Positions 50,793-60,142 of a DNA stretch of 64,000 bases are shown here, one piece after another. The stretch covers positions 2,449,480 through 2,513,479 of the forward strand of contig NZ_HG005139.1 of NCBI RefSeq assembly GCF_000455265.1. Reading direction: 5' to 3'. The notes under the pieces were generated by a model that saw nothing but the letters and a program-made list of their open reading frames with translations, had not been told where the DNA came from and searched no databases. How positions within the stretch are numbered: position 1 is the stretch's first letter; each line of letters starts with the position of its first letter. Position numbers and translations under genes: made by a program. This DNA comes from Paenibacillus antibioticophila (GTDB lineage: Bacteria; Bacillota; Bacilli; Paenibacillales; Paenibacillaceae).

Positions 50793-50815
50793 GACCTTGA
50801 CGCTCGGCGTCAAGG
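50793..50815 (-). terminator. Hairpin after the 54-residue gene
   Basis: CCTTGACGC pairs perfectly with GCGTCAAGG around a 3-base (+strand TCG) loop. No long T-run follows, so it may be a weak terminator. Confidence 0.5.
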
Positions 50816-50818
50816 CCC

Positions 50819-50983
50819 TTAAGGAATAAATCTGACTCCGTACTTTCCTCTTCTGGAACGAAAAATTTCAATGACCCGCATTTCGTCAAAGCCGTAAGTC
50901 CAGCCGTCATGCTCAAGCCGCTTGGCAAGACAGCCAGCCTGAAACTTCGTTCTGTATAACTTATTGAAATATACCCACCGCAA
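50819..50983 (-). CDS. Small basic protein, unknown function
   Basis: GGAGG ten bases before TTG 50983 opens a 54-residue frame: LRWVYFNKLYRTKFQAGCLA, then KRLEHDGWTYGFDEMRVIEI and FRSRRGKYGVRFIP. The composition is that of a folded basic protein, and the frame ends just before a perfect hairpin. A longer overlapping minus-strand frame in the same place has poorer composition. I recognise no family. Confidence 0.55.
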   Translation of the reverse strand: MRWVYFNKLYRTKFQAGCLAKRLEHDGWTYGFDEMRVIEIFRSRRGKYGVRFIP

Positions 50984-51053
50984 GTTTGAGTCACCTCCCG
51001 TGCAAGAATCAGAATAGGCTTTGGAACTTACCTATAGATTACCCAAATAAACA

Positions 51054-51082
51054 AAAAAAAGCCGCCGAATTTCATTCGGCGA
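51054..51082 (-). terminator. Terminator of the five-gene ABC operon
   Basis: CGCCGAAT pairs with ATTCGGCG around three bases, and a run of eight or more T residues follows on the minus strand. Confidence 0.85.
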
Positions 51083-51097
51083 CTTCGTTCATATTAG

Positions 51098-52600
51098 TTA
51101 AATTCCCGTATTCCCGGTATCCTCCGGAATAAACGGCGTTCCATCTTCCTGGAACAATGTTTTTGGATTAAGCTTGATCTCCTGAAGCATGGAATTGCCT
51201 TTCTCGGACCAGGCCTTCAGAGCTTCAGCCGGCGTCTTCTTGTTCTCAAGCACTTCCTGGAAGTAATTACGGCCCATACTGGTTATACTATACAAACCTT
51301 GCTTCTCCATCATCAGACTTTCCAGCTTCGAGTCGGTCGGCGGTACCGGCTTCAACAGGTAGAACGCCTGAACATTGTAATCGAGACCTTGTTTCGGCTG
51401 GATATAGGATTTGCGAGATACCATCTCATAGGTGTTGCTGCGGGATTTCAGCTTGGCGAATTCTTCGCCATTAATGAACTTGATGAATTCCCATGCGGAA
51501 TCAGCATTTGGTGCGCTGCTGTTGATGGAAAAGGTGTTATTCAGCCAAATATTCCCGCCCATATCCGGCTTCTCCGGATGCACAGGCACGGTAACTACAT
51601 CCCAATCGACCGCCGTGAAGTTTTTAATCTTCGAGGCATTGTTATTAGCATCTGCAACTTCATTGATGTAGTAGCTCTCTGCCACCGTCATAGCTACCTT
51701 ACCGGACAGGAACAAATCACTGCTGATCGCTGTCCATGGCTCGGAGTAGTCGATATTGTTGTTGTTAGGGATAACTTCATCCTTCGCCAGCTTGCTGACC
51801 GTCTCCCAGACCTTTGTCCATTGCGGTGTATCCACGGTCATAGTCTCAGCTTTATCATCGAATGTTTTTAACTGCAGCGTATTTAAATAGTTATTTTGCA
51901 TATCCCAGTAAGGGTCATTTCCTTTGTAACGGTTAAATGCAAATCCGTATACACGGTCATTCCCTTCGCCTTTTGCTACTAATCGCGCTTTATCAAAAAT
52001 TTCGTCCCAGGTCATTTTATCTGTAGGAGGTGTGACTCCTGCATCCGTGAACAGCTTCTTATTATAGAAGAGCGCTGAAGAAGAGAAGGAAGGAGTGAGG
52101 GCATATAAATTCCCGTCTCCTAAATCCTTGATCCCTTCGATTACCGACGGAACATAATCCGTTGTATCAAATTTATCTTCCTGTATAAGCGGATCCAACT
52201 GCTTCAAAAGATTCTCGGCAATCAACTGCTTCAACGTAGATGTATCGGCAACGACCACATCAACCGGATTGCTGCCTGTCATAATTTTCTTCATGCTCTC
52301 CAGGTAATCAGGCTGCACATATGGCTCTGACCCGTCATTGTATCGGTATTGGTTCTGATCAATCGCAGGAACAATTTCAATCGTAATATTGGAGTTAGCA
52401 TATTCAAAAATATCCGTGTACTGCTGGCGGAAATAGGAGTCATCCGTACTGCCGTAGAGGACCCCGATTCTCAGCACCTTCTCTTCTTGTTGTTGTGCGG
52501 ATTTGCCGCCCGTACATCCAGCTAGCAAACCCATCACTACCATAGAGCTAAGCAATACAGAACCGATTTTTTTCAGCTTGCCGAATCCCTTATGACTCAT
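51098..52600 (-). CDS. Extracellular solute-binding lipoprotein (sugar-binding type 1)
   Basis: The lipobox GLLAGC puts Cys29 at the mature N-terminus. The 470-residue remainder has the MalE/UgpB-type fold, with PVDVVVADTSTLKQLIAENL, YALTPSFSSSALFYNKKLF, WDEIFDKAR and a late NSSAPNADSAWEFIKFI helix. Such proteins deliver ligands to MalF/MalG-type importers, but none is encoded here. Instead the start codon overlaps the end of the AbrB-fused ABC ATPase gene by 11 bases, making this the last cistron of an exporter-like operon. The ligand is unknown; a sensory or chaperone role is possible. Confidence 0.9.
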   Translation of the reverse strand: MSHKGFGKLKKIGSVLLSSMVVMGLLAGCTGGKSAQQQEEKVLRIGVLYGSTDDSYFRQQYTDIFEYANSNITIEIVPAIDQNQYRYNDGSEPYVQPDYLESMKKIMTGSNPVDVVVADTSTLKQLIAENLLKQLDPLIQEDKFDTTDYVPSVIEGIKDLGDGNLYALTPSFSSSALFYNKKLFTDAGVTPPTDKMTWDEIFDKARLVAKGEGNDRVYGFAFNRYKGNDPYWDMQNNYLNTLQLKTFDDKAETMTVDTPQWTKVWETVSKLAKDEVIPNNNNIDYSEPWTAISSDLFLSGKVAMTVAESYYINEVADANNNASKIKNFTAVDWDVVTVPVHPEKPDMGGNIWLNNTFSINSSAPNADSAWEFIKFINGEEFAKLKSRSNTYEMVSRKSYIQPKQGLDYNVQAFYLLKPVPPTDSKLESLMMEKQGLYSITSMGRNYFQEVLENKKTPAEALKAWSEKGNSMLQEIKLNPKTLFQEDGTPFIPEDTGNTGI

Positions 52601-53486
52601 TCGTATTCTCCCCCTCTAAAGTTTTTGGTGCTGTAATAATGATCTTATCCCCTTCAAATTCCATGCTTGCGCGTCCGTCAATCCCAACGGCTTCAAGATA
52701 TTCCTTCGGAACCTGCAGACGGCCGACGCGATCGACCACGACAAAAGCCTCGTGCACCTCTTGCAGCGCACCTGCTCCCGAATCGATGGAGGCCAGATCC
52801 AGATTCGGATTCCGCTTGACGAACTCGGTGCTTGTAAGTCCGTCACGGATGGCTACCACACGGTCCACTTTGCCGGCCAGAGCCAGATCATGGGTAACAA
52901 TGACGATAGTAATACCAATCTCGCGGTTAACCTGCCGGAAAATATTCATAATCTGGTCAGAGGTCGCTGTATCGACCGAGCCTGTCGGTTCATCCGCAAG
53001 CAGCATTTTCGGACGATTGGAGAGCGAGATCGCAATAGCTACCCGCTGCTGCTCCCCCCCGGACAGCTGATGCAGCTTATTGTGCATTCTGTCCTTCAGT
53101 CCGACCCATTCTAGCAGTTGCTTGGCATAGGCACGGTCCAGCTTCCCTGTCAGCAGCATCGGCATTTCCACATTCTCCAGGGCTGACAGATAAGGAAGCA
53201 GGTTGCGGGCATTATTCTGCCAGACAAATCCGACCGTATTGCGTTTATATTCCACCAACTGATCATCGCGGATCTTGAGCAGATCCCAGCCTCCGACATT
53301 AACCTGGCCGGCAGACGGGCGGTCAAGTCCGCCCAGAATGTTGAGCAGAGTTGACTTGCCACTGCCGCTGTTGCCGATAATCGCCATCATCTCACCCTGC
53401 TGGACATTCAGGTTCAACCCCTGCAAGGCCACTACCTCAAGATCTTCTGTTTTAAAAATTTTAACTAGTCCTTCACAATGGATCAT
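52590..53486 (-). CDS. ABC transporter ATPase with C-terminal AbrB-like domain
   Basis: Residues 1-230 are a MacB/LolD-type ATPase: Walker A GNSGSGKST, Q-loop WQNNARNLL, signature [10 protein letters not shown], Walker B MLLADEP. Residues about 247-287 (VVVDRVGRLQVPKEYLEAVG, then MEFEGDKIIIT) look like a swapped-hairpin AbrB/SpoVT domain, normally a DNA-binding or dimerisation unit. This fusion is unusual. The gene starts three bases after the permease stop, and its end overlaps the solute-binding protein gene. It most likely powers the FtsX-like permease. Confidence 0.88.
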   Translation of the reverse strand: MIHCEGLVKIFKTEDLEVVALQGLNLNVQQGEMMAIIGNSGSGKSTLLNILGGLDRPSAGQVNVGGWDLLKIRDDQLVEYKRNTVGFVWQNNARNLLPYLSALENVEMPMLLTGKLDRAYAKQLLEWVGLKDRMHNKLHQLSGGEQQRVAIAISLSNRPKMLLADEPTGSVDTATSDQIMNIFRQVNREIGITIVIVTHDLALAGKVDRVVAIRDGLTSTEFVKRNPNLDLASIDSGAGALQEVHEAFVVVDRVGRLQVPKEYLEAVGIDGRASMEFEGDKIIITAPKTLEGENTNES

Positions 53487-53489
53487 ACC

Positions 53490-56402
53490 TTACCGCTCCT
53501 CTCCCATCTTCACGGCCTGATGCACGCGCAGTCTGCGGATTTGCCAGAACAGGAGCCCCGCTCCCATCAGCAGCATCACGAACACGACGACATATAATTT
53601 CAACGTATCGGAAGAGTTGAAGATAATTCGGAACGGCGGCACCTGTGTAGTTACATTGTCCGCTGTCTGCAGGAACGGCAAGTATAGCTTGCCGGCAACC
53701 TTGCCGATGACAATCCCTAGTATAATCGATAGTCCTGCTGTGAGCAGTTGCTCTGTAAGCAGCATGAACGTCAACTGTCTGCGGGATAAGCCCATCGCCC
53801 GCAAAATACCGAATTGTACGACCCGGCCAGACAGATTGAAGAACCAATATAATACGTATCCGATCAGTGATACGATAACGGATACCATGAAGCCCAAACT
53901 TAGAATCCCGAATACTCCGCCCCTGGTCGGGTGCTTGCTCTGGGTCGCGAGCTCACTGCGAACATCCTTCACAGAATAGAGGTCTACGCCCTCCTCGGCC
54001 AGCTTCGTAACCAGCGGACCCACCTTGGCATCGGGCTCCATCTTCAGCCATACCTCATAAGGGGTGAGCGGGGACTGATCGTAAATATAGTCAAGATTGG
54101 CAATAACAAACGGCTGTTCATCCGGATATTGACTTGGCCAATAAGGCAGAATGCCGTAAACTGCGAATTCGAGCGTAGCCTCTCCCAGCGATACTGTAAA
54201 CACATCGCCTGGCTTGAGCTGATATTTCTCAGCCAATCTGGAAGGCACCAGCGCTGCGCTCTCATTCATCCCTAGCAAGTTTAGATATTGATAAGGATGA
54301 GCCGGGAACAAATCATTGCGGAACCACCCTACCTTGGCAAAATCAACGTTATCGATCCCCATCAAATTCCCTTGCCCGGCAGATTTCCCGGATATAATGA
54401 TGTTGGCCTTTGTCTGCAATACTCTTGCAGCATGCTCCACTCCTTCAAGCTTGCGGAACACTTCAAACGGAGGCTCCGAGTAGATCAGCTTCGCCGGCTG
54501 CTGTCCCTGTCCGCCGCCTTGACCTCCACCACCTTGGCCGCCACCGCCACCGCCGCCGCTTCCGCCTCCATTACCACCGTTACCGCCTCCATTACCTCCG
54601 CCGTTATTTCCACCCTTCGGAGGGTTCTTCGACAGCTCGGGAGTAGCCTCCCATACCGTCTGCATCACAACGTCGGCACCGTACTTGTACAGTGTCCGCT
54701 CGGTGGAGTTCAAGTCGATCGTTCTTGCAGCCGAGGCGTTATAAACACCTAGCCCTAGCGTCAGAACGAGCAAAATCATGAGCGGATAGTATGAAGATGA
54801 AGAACGTGATAATTGCGTCAAGCTTAAATAGTAAGGGACCGGAAGCCACTTCTTGCCGATCCAGCCGATCAGCTTCAAAATCCACGGGAACACCCGCAGG
54901 AAGAAGAGTCCGATAGAGAAAATTGCCAACGCGGGTACGAAGAATAGAAATGGCTGTACCTGCAGTTGATCTGTCGTCATACCCGTCTGGAAGGTCAGCA
55001 TTTGCCGTTCATAGAACAAATAATAACCGTAACCCGCCAGGCCCATCAGCACAATATCGATGAACCAGCGCTGCCATCCCGGTCTGCGATCAGATCTCGC
55101 CTGCTTCTGCTTGGCATTCACGATCGAAGCTCTTGCATAGGATACCGCCGGAAGCACCGTCGCCAGAATCGCAATAATAACTGCGGCAGCCCCTAGCAAG
55201 AGTGCGTCGGCATTAAACCCGACCGGAATCGACTTGCGGTTGACAAAGGCCAGAAACCCGTCCGCCGAGCCGATGCTTTTGGACATAAACCATCCGAGAA
55301 GCGGTCCGGCAATTAAGGCAACGGCTCCGAGAAGCAGCCCCTCCAGCAAATATATGAATATAATCTGCTTTGTGGAAGCGCCCCGGCTGCGCAAAACGGC
55401 AATATCGCTTTGCTGTTTATCCAGGGACTGGCGGGCGTTCATCACGATAAAATAGAAGACCATGGCAATCATCGGCGCCGCCAGTGTGAACAGCATAGTT
55501 TGCATTTGCAGGCTTTGCCTGCGGAAATCATCCAACAAGCTGCCGAAGGAAAGATCGACCTTGGTGTCCTTCAGCTTCTGGTATAGCTCGACATTCAGTC
55601 TCTCCAATGTGCTGGACAGCGGAGAGAGCTGCCCCGTCTTGATCTCGCGAAGATCAAAGGCGTAATACCAGCTTGAATTATGAAGCGGAATGCCAAGCTC
55701 ATTGAGCAGCTTCCCGTTAAAGGCCTGCTCGCTGACATAGAATGTATTCATCATGCCTTCGTAGCCCTGGTACCAATAAGGATCGCTCTCATTTTCCGGA
55801 ACGAAGGTGCCTACGATTTTTACTTTCAAAGTAACATCGACACCGCTGTATACCGGGTATTCCATCACATCACCGACGTGAAGATCCTGACGGTACATCG
55901 CCTCTTCAAGCATCAACGCCTCAAGCACGTCTCCGCCTGCTGCTTCTGAGAACAACTGTCCTCCCGTTATCGAGATCCGGTCACCCAAGCCGCTCATCGA
56001 GACGATGCCCATCGTACGAGTACGGCTGGCATCCACCTTGGTCGGATCCTCCGGATATACCTCAGTACCACGGATTGACCGGGAGTTAACATATGCTTCA
56101 TACGGGAACCCAACCTGCTCAGGCACCTCCGAAGCTATGTATTGACTGACGGCTTCCAGTCCGGACAGGTCCGTCTTGGTTCCGCCAGGAGCTTGATAGC
56201 TCATAATAAGCGATCCGGCAGGAAGCCCTTCGCTCTCTGCCTGAAGCGTGCTGGAGACCACTCTTTTCAGCGACCCGTCCGAATACATCGGTATACTCAC
56301 CGTGAACGAAACAGCTACGATCAATCCCAATAGCGTACTGAGCGTCAGCCATTTCGTATTCCACATTTTTCGAAATAATAGCCGAAGCAAAGGAACTCCC
56401 AT
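53490..56402 (-). CDS. Large FtsX-like ABC permease with Gly-rich loop
   Basis: The 970-residue membrane protein has one N-terminal helix (about 15-35), a large outer domain, three helices at about 310-425, two or three more at about 445-560, a second outer domain, and three helices at about 825-960. This is two FtsX modules in tandem (MacB/ABC3 type). Just after the middle helices an outer loop contains a 40-residue Gly/Asn/Gln run (about residues 595-633: NPPKGGNNGGGNGGGNGG and on). Permeases of this class do mechanotransmission or extrude lipids and peptides rather than import. Its start shares one base with the adaptor gene stop. Confidence 0.88.
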   Translation of the reverse strand: MGVPLLRLLFRKMWNTKWLTLSTLLGLIVAVSFTVSIPMYSDGSLKRVVSSTLQAESEGLPAGSLIMSYQAPGGTKTDLSGLEAVSQYIASEVPEQVGFPYEAYVNSRSIRGTEVYPEDPTKVDASRTRTMGIVSMSGLGDRISITGGQLFSEAAGGDVLEALMLEEAMYRQDLHVGDVMEYPVYSGVDVTLKVKIVGTFVPENESDPYWYQGYEGMMNTFYVSEQAFNGKLLNELGIPLHNSSWYYAFDLREIKTGQLSPLSSTLERLNVELYQKLKDTKVDLSFGSLLDDFRRQSLQMQTMLFTLAAPMIAMVFYFIVMNARQSLDKQQSDIAVLRSRGASTKQIIFIYLLEGLLLGAVALIAGPLLGWFMSKSIGSADGFLAFVNRKSIPVGFNADALLLGAAAVIIAILATVLPAVSYARASIVNAKQKQARSDRRPGWQRWFIDIVLMGLAGYGYYLFYERQMLTFQTGMTTDQLQVQPFLFFVPALAIFSIGLFFLRVFPWILKLIGWIGKKWLPVPYYLSLTQLSRSSSSYYPLMILLVLTLGLGVYNASAARTIDLNSTERTLYKYGADVVMQTVWEATPELSKNPPKGGNNGGGNGGGNGGNGGGSGGGGGGGQGGGGQGGGQGQQPAKLIYSEPPFEVFRKLEGVEHAARVLQTKANIIISGKSAGQGNLMGIDNVDFAKVGWFRNDLFPAHPYQYLNLLGMNESAALVPSRLAEKYQLKPGDVFTVSLGEATLEFAVYGILPYWPSQYPDEQPFVIANLDYIYDQSPLTPYEVWLKMEPDAKVGPLVTKLAEEGVDLYSVKDVRSELATQSKHPTRGGVFGILSLGFMVSVIVSLIGYVLYWFFNLSGRVVQFGILRAMGLSRRQLTFMLLTEQLLTAGLSIILGIVIGKVAGKLYLPFLQTADNVTTQVPPFRIIFNSSDTLKLYVVVFVMLLMGAGLLFWQIRRLRVHQAVKMGEER

Positions 56403-57478
56403 TATCGACCCACAACTTTCTGTCCCGGCTCAAGCCCTTTAATGATTTCGACATCCGTCGAGGTCTGCATGCCAACCTCCACATCCGCCTCCCGTTTCGA
56501 GCCGTCAGCCTCTGCCACCTGGACGTAGGTTCTTGATCCGATGGAGCGAAGCGCAGAGATCGGAATCAGCGTTGCATTCTCCTTCCGTTCGGTCACAATG
56601 GATACGCTGAGCTGCCGCCCGCGCTCCACATCAGCAGGCCACTTATCCAGCTCCACAATCAGATACTTATCTGCCGTATCCTTCTCGGGCCCCATTCCCC
56701 CCTGGTTTCCATTATTGTTCGAGTCGCTGGTCGTGACAGGCATTGCCTTGACCTTACCCTGGAACACCCCGGCAGCATTAATGTCCACCTGCGCATTCAT
56801 CCCGACTGCCAGCTTGGTCAAATCCTCCTTGGCAAAAGAAGCCGCTACAACCAGTGAAGACGTATCGGAGATAATGCCCAGCGATTCATATGCCTTTATC
56901 GTTCCGCCCTTCTGAGCGGTCATGGAGACAATCGTGCCTGAAAATGGCGCACGCAGTGTACCGTCGGCAATTTTCTGCTCCAGATCGACCAGCGCCTGGC
57001 GCTGCTCTTCAAAGACGATGGATGCTTTCTCGAACTCAATTTCATCCATCTCATCCTTCGTCCGAAGCGTTTCCTTCATGGATAGCTCCTGCTGACGGAA
57101 ATCAAGGCGTTTCTTGCGAAGATCCTTCTCCAGCTCCTTCACATCCAGCACGATCAGAACATCGCCCTCGCTGACTTTATCGCCGGCCTTCACCTTTACT
57201 TCCTGGATATGAAGCCCGTCCTCAGTAAAATACAGCGGCTCTTCGCGCTGGCTCATAATTTTACCGACAGCACTAACCTTCAGTTCGATCGTCTCGGATC
57301 GCACCTCGTACTCCGGCTTCTTAGAGATAGTAGGAGGCGTAATGACCGGAAGGACCTCCTCCTCATCCTCGTTCGGGAGCAGTGAACAGCCTGTAGCTGC
57401 CGTTGCAACGGCCAGACAGATTGACATCACTCCCAGCATTCTGCGGGCGCCTTTCCTACTTCCCGATAAATTTTCCAT
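56402..57478 (-). CDS. RND/HlyD-type adaptor lipoprotein
   Basis: This is an efflux adaptor of the MacA/YknX kind. It has a lipobox (TAATGC), a lipoyl-like barrel split around a coiled-coil hairpin (KVKAGDKVSEGDVLIVLD, then about residues 120-190, then GTLRAPFSGTIVSMTAQKGG), and beta-barrel and membrane-proximal domains (LVVAASFAKEDLTKLAVG). Start choice is uncertain. ATG 57478 gives an n-region with Arg and Lys; ATG 57439 has a clearer binding site (GGAAAGG) but lacks positive charge. A Gly/Asn loop (SDSNNNGNQGG) interrupts the barrel. It overlaps the upstream ATPase gene and precedes the permease, the normal MacA-MacB order. Confidence 0.85.
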   Translation of the reverse strand: MENLSGSRKGARRMLGVMSICLAVATAATGCSLLPNEDEEEVLPVITPPTISKKPEYEVRSETIELKVSAVGKIMSQREEPLYFTEDGLHIQEVKVKAGDKVSEGDVLIVLDVKELEKDLRKKRLDFRQQELSMKETLRTKDEMDEIEFEKASIVFEEQRQALVDLEQKIADGTLRAPFSGTIVSMTAQKGGTIKAYESLGIISDTSSLVVAASFAKEDLTKLAVGMNAQVDINAAGVFQGKVKAMPVTTSDSNNNGNQGGMGPEKDTADKYLIVELDKWPADVERGRQLSVSIVTERKENATLIPISALRSIGSRTYVQVAEADGSKREADVEVGMQTSTDVEIIKGLEPGQKVVGR

Positions 57479-58298
57479 CCACCATTTCGTAAACATGGTC
57501 TGCAACCTCCAAAATTGTAGGATCATGAGTTGTCATGCAAATTGTCATATGCTCGGTATGAATGATATTTCTAAACACAGCCATGACCTGAGCGCCCATC
57601 TGGGAATCCAGATTCGCCGTCGGTTCGTCCGCCAGCAGCAGCTTCGGCTTATGGGCGATCGCCTTGGCAATCGCAACCCGCTGCTGCTCCCCGCCTGACA
57701 GCTCGAACGGCCGATGGAACATCCGCTTGCCCAGACCCACCAGTTCCAGACAGTGGGCTACCCTTTGCTTCCATTCACTCGAAGGAACGCCGGCCATCCG
57801 CAGCGAGAGTTCGACATTCTCCCAAGCCGAAAGTAAAGGAAGCAAGGCATACGCTTGAAAAATAAACCCGATATCATGTCTGCGCATGAGCGTGCGCCTG
57901 TCATCATTCAGCTCATGCATCGGCTGTCCCCGGAACAGAATCTCCCCCGAGGAAGGCTGATCAAGGCCGCCGAGCATATTCAATAGCGTCGTCTTGCCGG
58001 AGCCGGACCGTCCCTTTAGCATGACGAGCTGGCCAGGTAATACCTCCATGTTAATGCCTTTCAGGACATGGATTTCTCCACCGCCAACCGGAAAGGATCG
58101 ATGAACCTCCCGAACAGACAGAATCGGCCCCGTCTCAAGAGGAACCGGTACTGCCTTGTCACCTGGTTCATGATCGACGGGTTCATCGGAATGCTCCTCC
58201 TCGAGCAAAACTTCCGCTTCCGTCACGTCTCCCTCCGAATGCTCGGACAGTGAAGCTTCATCTCCACGCCTTGTACTTTTGCGAAGCCACCCTATCAT
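57456..58298 (-). CDS. ABC transporter ATPase with acidic N-terminal extension
   Basis: The first gene of the operon encodes a MacB/LolD-type ATPase: Walker [10 protein letters not shown], signature [10 protein letters not shown], Walker B LLLADEP, H-loop TTHDPTIL. Residues 1-58 are an acidic, low-complexity leader ([22 protein letters not shown]) not found in standard members. AGGAG lies 11 bases before the ATG. With the second ATPase downstream, the two could form a heterodimer serving the single large permease. Confidence 0.87.
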   Translation of the reverse strand: MIGWLRKSTRRGDEASLSEHSEGDVTEAEVLLEEEHSDEPVDHEPGDKAVPVPLETGPILSVREVHRSFPVGGGEIHVLKGINMEVLPGQLVMLKGRSGSGKTTLLNMLGGLDQPSSGEILFRGQPMHELNDDRRTLMRRHDIGFIFQAYALLPLLSAWENVELSLRMAGVPSSEWKQRVAHCLELVGLGKRMFHRPFELSGGEQQRVAIAKAIAHKPKLLLADEPTANLDSQMGAQVMAVFRNIIHTEHMTICMTTHDPTILEVADHVYEMVDGKFIGK

Positions 58299-58484
58299 CT
58301 TTTATCGTTCTCCTTTATGTATCACTCATGTCATGCATTATAAACGAAAAAACATGCCAAAAAGTTACAATGTATTTTACGATATTGAGATTTAATTTCC
58401 ATATTTTTATCACTGATAGAGTCTAGCATTTTTGGTAGAATTATGGAAGTTATTTATTTCCTAAATGTGAGGCGGACTTTATTC

Positions 58485-60089
58485 ATGAAATTTCTTCGCG
58501 TTGTACTGCTGACTGTACTGCTCGGCATAGCATTCCTTCCAGCACAAGCCCCGGTGCTTGGCAGCGGCCTCTCTTTTCGGGATCTGGATGGCAGCTATGC
58601 CAAAGAAGCTATTATTTCATTAACTGAAAAGAACATTATGAAAGGAACCACGGCATCTACCTTTTCCCCTGCTCAATCTATTACTCGTGCGGAATTTCTA
58701 GTTACCCTCAACCGCCTGCTGGGACTTGAATCGGTCTCATCGGCCGTTGCAGCGTACAAGGATGTAAAACCAAGCGACTGGTACTACTCAGCCATTCAAG
58801 CCGCAACCGGGGCCGGGCTCACTGAAGGCCTGGGGGATGGAAGGTTTGCGCCCAAGAATGCGTTGACAAGACAGGAGGCGGCCATTTGGCTGCAGAAGAT
58901 CACCGGCTCTTCTTCCGCCTCATCGGCGGATATCCAACGTCTGGAATTCCGGGATCATACGGCAATCTCTTCCTGGGCCAGCGGGGCTGTATATGCGATG
59001 GCCCAGCTTCAGCTCATGCAAGGAAACGAAGGAAAATTCGAGCCGCAGCGGGCGTTGTCCCGGCAGGAGACCGCTGTCATTTTGGACCGATTGCTTCAGA
59101 ACACGATCTGGTCAAGCAAGCTTGCCGCCAAGGTGCCCGATAGGGTCCAGCTTGGCTGGCAATACCAGCAGAGCAATGCCGAATTCAAGCAATCCGTGCT
59201 GGCATCCAATGTGAATGTACTGTCGCCGAGATGGTTCTTTCTCGATGCGGACGGCGGAATCTCGGATAGCGGGAGCAGCGAGCTTGTCAGTTGGGCGCAT
59301 CAGCATGGAAAGAAGGTATGGGCCATGTTCGGCAACCGGCTGAATCAGGAAAATACCAAAGCTTTACTAGCCTCCTCCGCCAAAACATCAGCTGCAATCA
59401 CAAAAGTGGTTCAACTTGCCCAGAAATACGGCCTGGATGGAATTAACCTCGACTTTGAAAATGTAGCCCCAGCAAATCGCAAGGCCTTCACTTCCTTCGT
59501 GACCGAGCTTGCCAAGCAGCTTCACGATAAGGACATTACATTATCCGTCGATGTCTCACCAGATCTGGGTACGGATTGGACCGAAGCGTTCGATTATGCA
59601 GCAATTGGCAAGCAAGCCGATTATGTCGTTCTAATGGGGTATGACGAGCACTGGAGCGGAGGGGAAGCAGGCCCGGTCGCTTCGCTGCCTTGGGTGCGAA
59701 GCGGCTTGGATACACTGCTTGAGGAGGTTGAGGCTTCCAAGGTGATCCTCGGCATGCCGCTTTACACAAGAGATTGGACAGTTAACCCCTCGGGAGCTGC
59801 GCAGAGCTCCGAGGATCTGAGGCTCGGGGAGCAAACGCAGCGAGTTTCTACGTTTGGCCTACGTCCTAGCTGGAACAGCAAACTGGGCCAATATGTAGCA
59901 AGCTATGTCTCTGGCGGGAAGACCCATCGAATTTGGCTGGAGGACAGCCGCTCCTTATCTTCAAAATACAGCATGGCCCTGGAGCGAAACGTCGCCGGAT
60001 TTGCCTACTGGCACATTGGGGGAGAGACGTCCGACATCTGGCCTGCTCTGCGGAATGCGGCCAAGTACCACGCATTAAAGCAGCCCTGA
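58485..60089 (+). CDS. SLH-domain glycoside hydrolase family 18 protein
   Basis: A signal peptide (MKFLRVVLLTVLLGIAFLPA) is followed by three S-layer homology domains (about residues 30-200: FRDLDGSYAKEAI, YKDVKPSDWYYSAI, FRDHTAISSWASGAV). They bind pyruvylated wall polymer. A GH18 barrel (about 215-530) follows, with the catalytic motif GINLDFENV and Tyr in VVLMGYDEHW. The YDEHWSG and WHIGGE sequences resemble YaaH/CwlE-type spore or wall lytic enzymes rather than chitinases. ATG 58485 is chosen over 58443 because GAGGCGG is well placed. A perfect 14-bp hairpin follows. Confidence 0.9.
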   Translation: MKFLRVVLLTVLLGIAFLPAQAPVLGSGLSFRDLDGSYAKEAIISLTEKNIMKGTTASTFSPAQSITRAEFLVTLNRLLGLESVSSAVAAYKDVKPSDWYYSAIQAATGAGLTEGLGDGRFAPKNALTRQEAAIWLQKITGSSSASSADIQRLEFRDHTAISSWASGAVYAMAQLQLMQGNEGKFEPQRALSRQETAVILDRLLQNTIWSSKLAAKVPDRVQLGWQYQQSNAEFKQSVLASNVNVLSPRWFFLDADGGISDSGSSELVSWAHQHGKKVWAMFGNRLNQENTKALLASSAKTSAAITKVVQLAQKYGLDGINLDFENVAPANRKAFTSFVTELAKQLHDKDITLSVDVSPDLGTDWTEAFDYAAIGKQADYVVLMGYDEHWSGGEAGPVASLPWVRSGLDTLLEEVEASKVILGMPLYTRDWTVNPSGAAQSSEDLRLGEQTQRVSTFGLRPSWNSKLGQYVASYVSGGKTHRIWLEDSRSLSSKYSMALERNVAGFAYWHIGGETSDIWPALRNAAKYHALKQP

Positions 60090-60095
60090 TTAATA

Positions 60096-60133
60096 AGAAC
60101 AAGCCCGCGCGTGACTGATGCGGGCTTGTTCTT
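60096..60133. terminator. Terminator of the SLH-GH18 gene
   Basis: AAGAACAAGCCCGC pairs perfectly with GCGGGCTTGTTCTT. Confidence 0.85.
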
Positions 60134-60142
60134 GTATACCTG

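Noticed and set aside
50782..50994. A 70-codon minus-strand frame overlapping the 54-residue gene
   Set aside because: Its composition is poorer, its start is badly placed relative to GGAGG, and it reads through the terminator-like hairpin.
58299..58442. Promoter of the five-gene ABC operon
   Set aside because: A TATAAT lies in the region on the minus strand, but no -35 box is found at 16-18 bases, so the call is not supportable.
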